From: Callipepla californica brunnescens
Taxonomy: Eukaryota; Chordata; Aves; Galliformes; Odontophoridae
Length of the DNA: 64,000 nucleotides
Direction of reading: 5' to 3'
NCBI GenBank assembly: GCA_023055505.1
Contig: JALIRH010000003.1
Span: forward strand, 620,001 to 684,000
Numbering within the stretch: position 1 is the first letter of the stretch; each line of letters begins with the position of its first letter. Shown piece by piece: positions 43,201 to 50,860 of the stretch. The translations under genes were made by a program, and so were the position numbers. The notes under the pieces are model-generated. The model had not been told where the DNA came from. It saw nothing but the letters and a program-made list of their open reading frames with translations, and searched no databases.

Positions 43201-46200
43201 CATCAACAAAGATGTGAAATGACGACCGTAAGAAGCAGCAATTGTTGCAAGCTACTGAATTATAAAATGCATGAAATACTAAAGCATCTGTCTTCGCTAC
43301 CCTTTCTACTTATAAGAAATTCATATTAGGAGTTACCAGTGCTTTCTTGTTTTTCCAAGTAAGAGGAAAAGCATACCTAGATCTTAAATTCACACTAGTA
43401 TATTTACAAGCTTCTTAAAGGCAACAGAATTCTACAATGAATCAGTGTTTATTCACTGCCTAATCTGAACATTCAAACCAAACTAAACACACAGAACTCA
43501 GCTGGAAATTGCTACATTCTTCCTTCTGATAATACAGAATAAAGCTATATTAGAAAAATTGTCAAAAAAAAGTTAAAGCAAATAAATGCATGAAATTATA
43601 CTTATTGGCTACCTACAAAGAGTCATATTGTACAAATCAAAACCTTATAATCAGATAAAAAAATGAATTTACCTCTTACATAAATATTCTCAGAAGCACT
43701 CAAGTAAAATATAAGCAAACACACCATATGATTAACCTAAGTGTCACAACTGAACAAAATGAAAAAAGTCATAACACGTAAAATAAAGACAGGCAGCATA
43801 CTTCTATTTTTTTTTTAACCATCTTTTCTCTTCTTTTTTTTTTTATTATTTTTTTTCCACTTTCCCCTTGAACATAAGAACAATACGCATGAGTTTCTTC
43901 TGTATTTTAAAAATGTATTCTATGAAGCCAGGCAGATTGTTCCACCATTTTTAGAAAACTACAATTTCTTAATTATTTGATGTATCTTATAATGCTTAAT
44001 GTCAAGGTTTACAAACAGCTATTTTTAAGATGTCTTTATTTAGTCAATTCAGGATTGATTGGCATGACTCTTAACAGTAAACAATATGATTCAAGCGAAT
44101 AACACCTCCCATATAGCTAACTCAAAAGAGCCAAAGTTGCACTTTTTGCACAATTAATTTGGTTATTTTCTTACTAGTATCCAAAATGGTCTTGTGCCTG
44201 ACTGTTCAGTTATAGCCCTACATATTTGAGTAACTAGAAACCTAACATATTAACTTCACTGATTATCTTGAATTTCACCTGGGTGAACTGTGAAGAAACT
44301 CATGAAAGACATTTTAGGTTGCATTCACGTAATAATTAGATACCTAGATATGGAAGACAAACTACATAAAGGTAAATACATACACATTCAAGATGTGCAT
44401 CATCTCAGTGGAAATGAGGCAGTTTATCCTCCTTGTTCATCCTTAACCATAAAGGAATTAGATGAAAAAATAGCTTGAAAACATACACCTAAAACTGGTC
44501 TGCACAAACCACACCCATATTCCTAATGTACAAATACACACATATTCTACAAATTTCCAGTGTACAGCAGAAATACATCTGATTAAACTAAAAGAACGCT
44601 ACTACTGAAAGGTTCTAGAAACAGCTCCTTGGTTTATTAAGCGCTAGAGCCAGTGCCTCCTGTTTTGTGGAAACATCTCTTGAGAAAATAATTCATCACC
44701 CCTCCAAATATATATAGATGTATAAGCCAGCAAACATGGCAAGAGACACTCTTCTTTTGTTTTCTCTTTTAAGCCAATATTTTCCCTATTAATTAATATT
44801 TCAGTATCCATTGTCTAGGATGAGAGTCCATTTCCTCCAAATTAATGAAAAATAGCTTGAAGTCAATTCACTTTTCAGACTGTACATCTCTGATAACAAT
44901 GGTTGGAATATTACTGTCCACTCAGTCAAAATATTTTTTTCTTCTGATAACATTACCTGACTTTCCTGTGAAGCATCAAAGCTGATGGTTTTGTCCTAAC
45001 TTCTTTTTTTAACCAAATAATTCTCCATTTGTTTTCATTTGTTTTGTCCTTTTGTTCCATCACACAAAAATCTTCCACTATGTCTTCCAATATGCTCTAA
45101 CACACTCAACCCATCATTAAAGTTTGGAGAAAAATAATGTCCTCACAGAAAATAATTTTGTCCCAGTAAAATGGAAATTAATTAAAAAAAAAAAAAAATC
45201 ACACAGCTAATACACTTTCCTGACATTGAGACAGAAAATGCAAGTCTGCTAAATTATATTCATGGATGACACTGACAGCTAAGAATATCAGATACTGGAA
45301 TTAAAAATCTCTTTTGCTCCACCACATTGTGCCCTACTTGCTATACTTGATATGGTTTTATCTTTTCTACTGCAAACATTATGGCCATATTTGTCACCTC
45401 TAAATACATTTTACTGTAGTATTTCTCATAGTTAATTGTAATCAGTGGATATTTTAAACAACCATGCAAATCTCCTCCACTTGTCCCAGGTTGCTTGTTA
45501 TGGATATAAACATTCAGATTAAAGGAAAATGACACTGTCAAACCTCTCTCCAGCTCTAGTTCAAAGGTTGCTGAGCTAGTCTGCTCCTTATTTACACCTT
45601 AGTTTTCCTCTCCGAGGTGAGTCTCACACTTAAGCAGAATGCATACCTCAAGATTTGGCCACATCACAAATTTTGGCCACAACAACTCCAGGCAACACTA
45701 CAGGCTTAGAGCAGAACAGCTGTAAGAGGAAATGGACTTGGGGGTGTTGACTGATGCTCTGCTGAACACCAGCCAGCAGCGTACCCAGACGGCCAAGAAG
45801 GCCAATGGCATCCCAGCTTGCATCAGAAACAGTGTTGCCAGCAGGAATAGGGAAGTAACAGTCCACCTGTACTCAGCACTGGCAAGGCCATACCTCAAGT
45901 CCTATGTTCAGGTTTGGGCTCCTCACTGCAAGAAAGACATCAAAGCCCTGAAGCGTGTCCAGAGAAGGGCAGAGAAGCTGATGAGGGGTCTGGAGCACAG
46001 GCCTTATGAGGAGTGGCTGAGGGAGCTGGGATTGTTCAGTCTGGAGAAGTGGAGGCTCAGGGGAGACCTTACTGCTTTCTGTAGCTACCTGAAGGGAGGC
46101 TGTAGCAAGTGAGCGCAGAGAGGTCTGCCTCTTCTCTGGTGTAACTAGTGACAGGACAGAGGGAATGGCTTCAAGCTGTGCCAGGGGAGGTTCAGGCTGG

Positions 46201-49200
46201 ACATTAGGAAATACTACTTTTCTGAAAGAGTGGTCAGGCACTAGAATGAGCTGCTCAGAAAAGTTGAGTCACTGACCCTGGATGTGTTCAAGGAACACTT
46301 GGACATAGTGCTGAGGGACATGGTTGAGTGAGAAGTATTGGTGATGGATGGATGGTTGTGCTTAGTGATCCTGTGGGTCCTTCCAAACCTTGGTGATTCT
46401 ATGATTCTATGAGCAGTACTTCCTCAAAAATGCATACTAAGTTTTAGGCTACATTACTCAAAAAATACTATGGTATCTAAAATGAGGATAAATATGGAAA
46501 CCAATTACGTATTTAACTGGCTAAGAAACAAAAGCCACTACAGGACAGCTGTTTGAATCACATAAAAGAAAGAGAACTAATGGTTCACCAAAATAGAATA
46601 TTTTACATATAGTAATGAATTATAATTCCACAATAGACAGCAAGAGTTTTATTCATTGTTGTGTTCATTTTTAATAAAATTATACTTCTGTTTGTAAGTG
46701 TCCTATTCTCTCTGATGACATTAGGATGCGTACACATATAGAAAAACAACAGGAAAGGGGGTAACTGCTTTAAACTCAAAGAGGATAAGTACAGAGGAAA
46801 TTCTTTGCTCAGAAGGTGATGAGGCACAGGAAAAGATTGCTTAGAGAAACGCTGGACGCCCTATCCACGGAGGTGTTCAAGGTCCAACTGGATTGGGCCC
46901 TTGGCAACATACAGCAGGTGGGTGAAACTAAATCTTTAAGGTCTCTTCTAACCCAAGCCATTCTATAATTCTAAGAAAACTGGGATCCAACTGGGAAAAA
47001 GTAATTACAGATGGGTTGTTTATTTGAAAGGCAAAATGAGTGTGAAGAAATGAGAAAAGGGGATCATAATGTTTGGAAATGTAATTTGGACTCCACAGGG
47101 TTAACTGTTAGACAACTTAGCAACTGATTACCGCAAGTCAGAAAGAAACAATGGGCCAGCCTATTTTTCTGACCATATCATGTGCTTCAAAACTCCTAGC
47201 ACAGCCAACTATATTTGCTTGTGAAGGGACGTGTGGGACAATACCCCAGGAACACCACCTCAGTGCCTGTTCCTCATTTGGTGATGTTGACATCTTTCTA
47301 ATATAATCCTAGATTTTTATATATATATTACACACACATATGAATTGATTGATTCACAGAAGACAAAAAAAAGCATCATTTATACAATGACATCAGTAGT
47401 ATGTTATTAAAATTGAGTGTTGAGAGATCTCATTAACATTCCTAAATTCCTAAACAAGTTGCTCATACCTTTCTAGTTCACGTGCACAAAACAGGATGTT
47501 TTGGTTTTTTTTAAACTATATTAATACCTATATTAGTGCTATAATCACAGGATTCTCCTTAACTATCACAGCTGTGTCTGAAATTTGACTTTACTATTAC
47601 AGCACAGCAATAAACATCTCTTAAATTAATAAAAGAGCATGAATTGTGTCAACAATTCCCCCCCCCCCCCCCCGGAAAAAAAAAATTTCTTTGATCAATT
47701 ATCACTACAGCAGCATCTTTTCTGCTTTTGTTGGTATAAACAGCTGATTAAAAAAAAAAAAAAAAACAGGAAAAAACAACATTTAGACCATGCTATGGGA
47801 CAGGTTACATTGAAGTGTCCCATAAGCCAATTTGATCTCATGTCAGATTCAGTGATTTTGTGTATATATAATTTTTTTCCAGAATACTGAAGCTACTTCT
47901 CCAAGCACATTTCATCTCATGAAAGGCTTCATCATGAGAGCCACAACATGGGCATTCAGAAATTCAGGCACTGTAGAGCACAAGCATTCTGCACTCAGAA
48001 AACAGAGGGGAACTACCCTTGAACTGCAGGAGTTTCTTTGACAGTTGTCAGTAAGTCACTTGTTATCTGAAGCCCAATTAGTAACATGCATCAGATTTTT
48101 TTTCTACTCCCCTAAGATGACCCACACCACATCTTACATTATTTTCCTCAAAACCTCATGAATCACCAATGCCAGCTCAAAGACAAGCACCAAACAATAG
48201 ATATCTACATTGAGAAAGAGGTACCTCTTCCTACAAGTACCACTGTCTCTGGAAGACAGGTAACCATATGCTAAAATTCTGGCATGAAGAGGTTAAATTC
48301 TCCTACCAGCACATTCTAATACAAAAGTAAAGCTTAAGAGTTAAAAAAAAAAAAATAAAAAAAATTAAAACCAAGTTTTTAAAAAATAACATCATGTTTG
48401 TGATATGGAAAGAAAGAACCACAAAGCAGAAAGTGTAGAATATGTGCCTCTTCAGATGAGTTTAAATGCCTGTCAGTGACTTGAGATACATTTGAAACCT
48501 TTCTTCTGATAATTCACTGAAATAAATCGTCACTGCAACCAATTTTTCATGATACCAATTCTGTGGAATTAAAGCAGTTAACACCAATATAGTTCTTTTC
48601 TCAGTGCATTGCCATGACAGAAGAAGCTGTTGCTTTTGCTTGCTTGCAGTGGATTACAAACCACAACACAATACTTCAGAGTGCTATCAAAAAACAAGAT
48701 AGTACATAAAAACAGAATCACATTTTAAAATAAAACAGAGGATGCAGTTGTGCATATAGCTGACAAATTAACTAAATCTTCAAAGATACGTCAGAGCAAG
48801 ACTGGAGTTAAAGCAGAACTGAAATTTTAACTGTATGAAAGTAGGCAGACAGTCATCAGCTTAAAAAAGCAAAGTCAGTTGCTGGATAATTGGAGAATTA
48901 AAACCTACCTATTTGTTTTGCTGCTTGTAATATAGTTTTCAAATCACCGTTTACAGTTTGGTATTCTTTTTTGTCTAAATTATCATCAACAAATTTTATT
49001 ATCTTCTTCCAAGTAAGATCAGATTTCAGTAGTTGTTCTTGTTGTTTTGTTCTTTTTGTCTGAAAATGCAAAATATTTGAATATTTTTATTTTAAATGTA
49101 TATAAAGTGGTTACTTTAAAACAAGCAAAATGAACCATAACAATGACAAAAACAACATGAAAGAACTTTCCAACTGCATTCAATCAGTATTTTCTAACAA

Positions 49201-50806
49201 CAGCAATTCATTTCTCTTTTACCTATTCTTTATACACTTGACTGTCAGGAATGAGAAAGATACATGCAGGCTGCTTTGTCCCTTCCCAAGGGAAAACTCC
49301 TTTGAAAGCTAAAAACTGTCATAAATTCTAAAGAGATATCACAGAACAGTTGAGCTTGGAAGGGACCTCTGGGTTTACCTGGTATAACACATGCCTGATC
49401 AAGGACACCCAGAGCAGAGTGCCCATGCCCATGTCCAGGCAGCTTTTCAAAATCTACAGGGAGACTTCCCAGCTTCTCTGGGCAATCCGTGCCACTGCTC
49501 CATCACAGTACAGAAGTGCTTCCTGGCATTTAGAGGAAATTTCTTGTGCTCCAGTTTGTGCCCATTGTCCCTCTTGTTTGGAGGCACCACTGAACAAAGT
49601 CTGGCTACATCCTCTTCGCATCTTCCCTTCAGGCATTTACAGACATTGATGAGTTACCCCAAGACTTCAGCTCTTTCAGCCTCTACTGATTCTCTAGCCC
49701 CTTGATAATCTTGGTGGCCATAAGCTGGACCCAGCAGCATGTACATGTCTCTCTTCCACTGAGGGGGCCAGAACAGGATACAGAACTCAAGATGGGGCTT
49801 CACCACTGGTAAGCAGAGGGGAAGGATCACCTCCCTTGGTCTGGTGGCAATACTTTCTCTAATGCAGTCAAGAATACTGTTAGTATTCTTAGCAGCAAGG
49901 CCACACTGCTGACTTATCTTCACCTCAGTCTCCTCTAGGAGGCCCAAATCCTTTTCTGCAGAGCTGCTTTTCAGTAATGTAGACCATTGCATGTTCTCGT
50001 TCTCCCCATTTCAAGTCACCTGCAGATTTACTGAGGTTGCCATCTATTTTGTCATCCGTGAAGACGTTACGGAGGACTGGATCCAGCATCGACCCCTGGG
50101 GCACTCCATTCATTACTGGCTTTCATTAGACTTTGTGCTACTGACCACTATCCTCTAAGCCTGGCCACTCAGCCCATATGCAATCCTGTCTCCTCACTCA
50201 GCCCCATACTTCAATAGCTTCTTTATAAGGATCTTATGGGAGGCAGTATCAAAGCCTCACTGAAGTCCAGGAAGATAATATCCACAGCTCCCCTCACATC
50301 TGGTGATTTCATTAAAGAAGCTTATCAAGTTGGTTAAGAATGACTTCCCCTTGGTGAATCCATACTGACTACTGATTATTTCTTCTCCTTTGTGTGCCAA
50401 AAGACAGTTTCCAGGATAAGCTGTTTCATCCCCTTCACAGAGATCAATGCGATGCTGACCAGCCTGTAGCTCCTTGGGTTCCTTCCTGAAAACAGGAGCG
50501 ATGTTTGTTTTCTTTAAGAAAGCCTCTACTTACAACCTCCCTGGATTCCAACTTCATTTCACATTACAGGTTCCCATAACATTTTCATTACTTAAAGCAT
50601 ATCTTGAGGGGAAAAAAAAAAAAAAGTACCTAAATTCAGCATTGCTAGCTTTATTCTAAACACCAAAAATTTTTACTCTATACACTAACAGTTTAAGAAA
50701 AAAAAAAGATATTTACCGTTAAATCAGCTAATTCTTCACTATAATCATCATGCTTAGTGACATTTGAAAAGGAGCGTAGAGCGCCTGTAAGACGTGGCAA
50801 GGCCAT
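1995..50806 (-). CDS. ASCC3: ASCC3, 5' part of coding region (nine exons, 588 codons)
   Basis: Gene-level entry for activating signal cointegrator 1 complex subunit 3. In known vertebrates this is a nuclear and cytoplasmic 3'-5' helicase with two Ski2/Brr2-like cassettes. It works with ASCC2, TRIP4 and ASCC1 in splitting collided ribosomes and supplies single-stranded DNA to ALKBH3 for alkylation repair. Nine coding exons join in phase with canonical AG acceptors and GT donors: 30, 50+1 nt, 195, 40+1 nt, 69, 48, 42, 67 and 47 codons. The product begins [10 protein letters not shown] and runs to GEILRTQ, continuing off the left edge. Residues about 1-275 correspond to the ASCC2-binding N-terminal region and about 475-588 to the start of helicase cassette 1. 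No frameshift or premature stop appears, so the gene looks functional. The full protein is about 2,200 residues in known orthologues, so roughly a quarter is here. Identification is by family recognition, without database search. Confidence 0.97.
2594..2794 (-). CDS. ASCC3: ASCC3 exon 9: helicase cassette 1, Q-motif and Walker A, residues 475-541
   Basis: A 201-nt exon (67 codons, phase 0-0) with acceptor ggttttgacag and donor gtaaga. It encodes [17 protein letters not shown], containing the RIQ of the Q-motif-like element, then the [17 protein letters not shown] stretch. The Walker A (motif I) APTGAGKT sits at about residues 508-515 with its catalytic lysine intact. The exon ends GVIKKDEFK. 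This is the first RecA-like domain of the N-terminal cassette. Confidence 0.97.
3700..3966 (+). mobile_element. CR1 LINE 3' fragment
   Basis: Plus-oriented CR1 tail. Characteristic pieces are gacaggacaaggggaaatgg, gtgagacactggaacaggtt, aaggccaggttggacaagg and ggtcccttccaatccaaacc, ending attctatgatttct. It is degenerate and truncated. A short open stretch on each strand through it is a by-product of the repeat. Confidence 0.93.
8765..9090 (-). mobile_element. CR1 LINE fragment
   Basis: Minus-oriented CR1, starting on the plus strand with the complement of the tail (gaatcaccaaggttggaaaa). Next come ctccagggatggtgactcc, ccaccttcctgggcagcc and cttgaggccattcccttg. It includes the 3' UTR and a little of the ORF2 end. 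Confidence 0.93.
9639..10105 (-). mobile_element. Galluhop/Mariner1-like non-autonomous DNA transposon, one end lost
   Basis: It starts with a mariner-type terminal repeat (gctccaaaagtaatgcctcc), followed by internal sequence shared with the copy at 58031-58541 in the opposite orientation, such as the gttgccatgtgacagatggca stretch at 9759-9779. It fades out near gctctatcaaatagtgtgattgtgct without a matching second terminal repeat, so the far end is deleted. It has no intact transposase. Strand is given by the same convention as the other copies, low-coordinate terminus first. Confidence 0.85.
11624..11655. repeat. (CA)16 microsatellite
   Basis: Uninterrupted CA dinucleotide array of 32 bp, likely polymorphic in length. 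It is a UG/GU repeat in the ASCC3 transcript, where such tracts can influence splicing, but no exon is near. Confidence 0.95.
11764..12352 (-). mobile_element. CR1 LINE fragment with ORF2 C-terminal remnant
   Basis: Minus-oriented CR1 of about 590 bp. An open frame at 12352-11906 encodes the characteristic end of the CR1 reverse-transcriptase polyprotein ([19 protein letters not shown], then [20 protein letters not shown] and [14 protein letters not shown]). The 3' UTR follows down to 11764. The reading frame is still open over 148 codons, suggesting a fairly young copy, but it lacks the catalytic reverse-transcriptase core and endonuclease. Confidence 0.95.
12765..12900 (+). mobile_element. 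Short degenerate CR1 tail
   Basis: The end ggacttgatgatcctatggg, followed by a degenerate attctacgattct tail, marks an old CR1 3' end. Upstream of about 12835 the match is weak, so the left boundary is uncertain. Confidence 0.75.
16075..16200 (-). CDS. ASCC3: ASCC3 exon 8, residues 433-474
   Basis: A 126-nt exon, exactly 42 codons and symmetrical (phase 0-0). The acceptor is ctcttttag and the donor gtgagt. It encodes [17 protein letters not shown], then [16 protein letters not shown], and ends YIKDLDE. The IPxSEPMP motif corresponds to the N-terminal extension that wraps the first RecA domain in Ski2-like helicases. Because the length is a multiple of three, skipping this exon would keep the reading frame. 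Confidence 0.95.
16201..16792 (-). other. ASCC3 intron 7 (592 bp)
   Basis: Short AT-rich intron. A near-direct duplication of about 22 bp (taactcyattttattaaattt) lies at roughly 16423-16444 and 16454-16475. No exon or mobile element is seen. Confidence 0.85.
16793..16934 (-). CDS. ASCC3: ASCC3 exon 7, residues 385-432
   Basis: A 142-nt exon with acceptor tgcttacag and donor gtatgt. With the two carried bases it forms 48 codons: [17 protein letters not shown], then [20 protein letters not shown], ending GGAK in phase 0. The [13 protein letters not shown] segment is a recognisable ASCC3 signature just before helicase cassette 1. Exons 6, 7 and 8 form a tight cluster separated by 738 and 592 bp introns. 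Confidence 0.96.
16935..17672 (-). other. ASCC3 intron 6 (738 bp)
   Basis: Short intron between exons 6 and 7, AT-rich, with no recognised repeats or RNA genes. Confidence 0.85.
17673..17880 (-). CDS. ASCC3: ASCC3 exon 6, residues 316-384 plus two bases
   Basis: A 208-nt exon with acceptor tatgttgcag and donor gtaata. It encodes [20 protein letters not shown], then a very basic and acidic charged helix ([15 protein letters not shown]), then [13 protein letters not shown]. The NYGCQVT segment followed by a charged helix and the phrase LMCFDPKEL are characteristic of the ASCC3 pre-helicase linker. Phase 1 at entry and phase 2 at exit match the neighbours. Confidence 0.96.
17881..20432 (-). other. 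ASCC3 intron 5 (2.55 kb)
   Basis: No exon, mobile element or RNA gene is recognised. A polypyrimidine-bearing acceptor for exon 6 ends it at 17881. The sequence is uniformly AT-rich. Confidence 0.8.
20433..20553 (-). CDS. ASCC3: ASCC3 exon 5, residues 276-315 plus one base
   Basis: A 121-nt exon flanked by acceptor tctctgtag and a strong donor gtaagt. It encodes [20 protein letters not shown], then [11 protein letters not shown], and ends KFQTLQ with one base over. It is amphipathic helical sequence typical of the linker before the helicase domain. It stands isolated, with a 22 kb intron upstream and a 2.5 kb intron downstream. Confidence 0.95.
22684..22711. repeat. T-rich (TTTG)n low-complexity tract
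   Basis: A T homopolymer runs into four or five TTTG units. Simple-sequence DNA with no sign of a retrocopy. Confidence 0.8.
26581..26595. repeat. (TAA)5 short microsatellite
   Basis: Five tandem TAA units preceded by an A-rich stretch. Minor simple repeat. Confidence 0.85.
29080..29350. repeat. Unclassified repeat-like block, possibly LTR-derived
   Basis: A compositionally distinct stretch: a GC-rich segment (cagctccatgatgaacgggg, then tgagggggcccacagaccca) passes into an AT-rich part. It closes with gagatccgaaaccatacgcc and aaggcgagacggctaggg. The mixture resembles the ends of avian endogenous LTR elements I have seen, but I cannot assign a family, find its target duplication, or exclude unique sequence. 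No viral gene is recognisable. Confidence 0.35.
30187..30211 (+). repeat. G25 homopolymer
   Basis: Twenty-five uninterrupted G residues, unusually long for a vertebrate genome. It is a C25 tract in the ASCC3 pre-mRNA and can form a G-quadruplex on the template strand. An A13 tract follows at 30300-30312. The length may be affected by sequencing error. Confidence 0.9.
34196..34214. repeat. T19 homopolymer
   Basis: A T-rich low-complexity run, an A tract on the ASCC3 transcript. No adjoining retrocopy is recognised. Confidence 0.8.
36965..37028 (+). mobile_element. Short CR1 tail
   Basis: A 3'-end remnant of CR1: ggactgcatgatcttagagg, then tcttttccagcctcagtgat and ttatgat. Very short and degenerate, about 60 bp, in plus orientation. 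Confidence 0.75.
37088..37155 (-). mobile_element. Short CR1 fragment, opposite orientation
   Basis: About 65 bp matching the complement of a CR1 3' UTR: ggttggaaggaagctccaaa, gatcacctagtc and ccagggatggagactccatc. The part normally between the two blocks is missing. It sits 60 bp from a plus-oriented CR1 tail. Confidence 0.65.
37252..37284. repeat. (AC)16 microsatellite
   Basis: Dinucleotide array followed by an A-rich (aaaac)n stretch. Open frames reading through it (poly Thr-His and Val-Cys) are artefacts. Confidence 0.95.
39969..39978 (+). repeat. G10 homopolymer
   Basis: Ten G residues inside intron 4, the third long G/C homopolymer in this gene. No other feature is associated with it. 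Confidence 0.85.
42526..43109 (-). CDS. ASCC3: ASCC3 exon 4 (largest here), residues 81-275
   Basis: A 584-nt exon with acceptor ttcttaacag and donor gtagag. Together with the split base from exon 3 it gives 195 codons, ending in phase 0 after ELQNE. Recognisable ASCC3 stretches, in order, are [59 protein letters not shown] and [13 protein letters not shown]. The middle of the exon (the ATAACNAT and [10 protein letters not shown] regions) looks strongly constrained, while the [14 protein letters not shown] linker looks freer. No catalytic motif lies here; the region is a protein-interaction module preceding the helicase cassettes. Confidence 0.97.
45700..46411 (+). mobile_element. CR1 LINE fragment with ORF2 C-terminal remnant
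   Basis: Plus-oriented CR1 of about 700 bp. An open frame at 45732-46112 encodes the CR1 ORF2 end ([55 protein letters not shown]). The 3' UTR follows and closes in gattctatgattctatgag. The catalytic reverse-transcriptase core is absent. Good frame retention implies a relatively recent insertion. Confidence 0.95.
46748..46976 (+). mobile_element. CR1 LINE 3' fragment
   Basis: Plus-oriented CR1 tail: gaaggtgatgaggcacagg, then cacggaggtgttcaaggtcc and aaggtctcttctaacccaag, ending attctataattctaag. It is more diverged than the neighbouring copy 340 bp away, so the two are separate insertions. Confidence 0.88.
47658..47673 (+). repeat. C16 homopolymer
   Basis: Sixteen C residues on the plus strand, so the ASCC3 pre-mRNA carries G16 here and could form an RNA G-quadruplex within intron 3. 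It is followed by an A-rich stretch. Length may be affected by sequencing. Confidence 0.88.
48909..49059 (-). CDS. ASCC3: ASCC3 exon 3, residues 31-80 plus one base
   Basis: A 151-nt exon between acceptor gcattttcag and donor gtaggttt. It encodes [11 protein letters not shown], then [18 protein letters not shown], and ends QAAKQI plus one base of the next codon. The lysine-rich start and the [10 protein letters not shown] core match the ASCC3 N-terminal helical region that packs against ASCC2. Phase 0 at the start and phase 1 at the end fit both neighbouring exons exactly. Confidence 0.95.
49060..50716 (-). other. ASCC3 intron 2 (1.66 kb)
   Basis: Most of this intron is one long CR1 fragment (49338-50520). 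Only about 200 bp of other sequence separates it from the exon 2 donor at 50716. Confidence 0.85.
49338..50520 (-). mobile_element. Long CR1 LINE fragment with reverse-transcriptase remnants
   Basis: Minus-oriented CR1 of about 1.2 kb, the longest in the window. The 3' UTR (cacagaacagttgagcttgg) is at the low-coordinate end. The ORF2 C-terminal region follows ([17 protein letters not shown] near 49750). Further in is the reverse-transcriptase motif region ([20 protein letters not shown] at about 50113-50054, matching the GVPQGSxLxP element). Several stops and frameshifts break the frame, so it is inactive and older than the other ORF-bearing copies. The catalytic YxDD-bearing part is not intact. 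Confidence 0.93.
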
Positions 50807-50860
50807 CTGTTACTCATTCATTGATCCATAGGATAAAAAATTAAATCCCAGTTCAAGCAC
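50717..50860 (-). CDS. ASCC3: ASCC3 exon 2: 5' UTR end and start codon, residues 1-30
   Basis: The first coding exon. The acceptor is tttcatctag before GTGCTTGAAC, and the donor is AACG followed by gtaaat. The ATG occupies 50806-50804, leaving 54 nt of 5' UTR in this exon. An in-frame TAA lies two codons before the ATG, which fixes it as the first in-frame start. The context has G at +4 but C at -3, so it is only moderately strong. It encodes [16 protein letters not shown] and on to ELADLT, ending in phase 0. This is the conserved ASCC3 amino terminus, part of the segment that contacts ASCC2. Confidence 0.95.

Larger units (their letters stand above)
43110..48908 (-). other. ASCC3 intron 3 (5.8 kb)
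   Basis: Contains two CR1 elements (45700-46411 and 46748-46976), a C16 tract at 47658-47673 and T-rich low complexity at 43807-43860. No exon is seen between the exon 3 donor at 48908 and the exon 4 acceptor at 43110. Confidence 0.82.
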
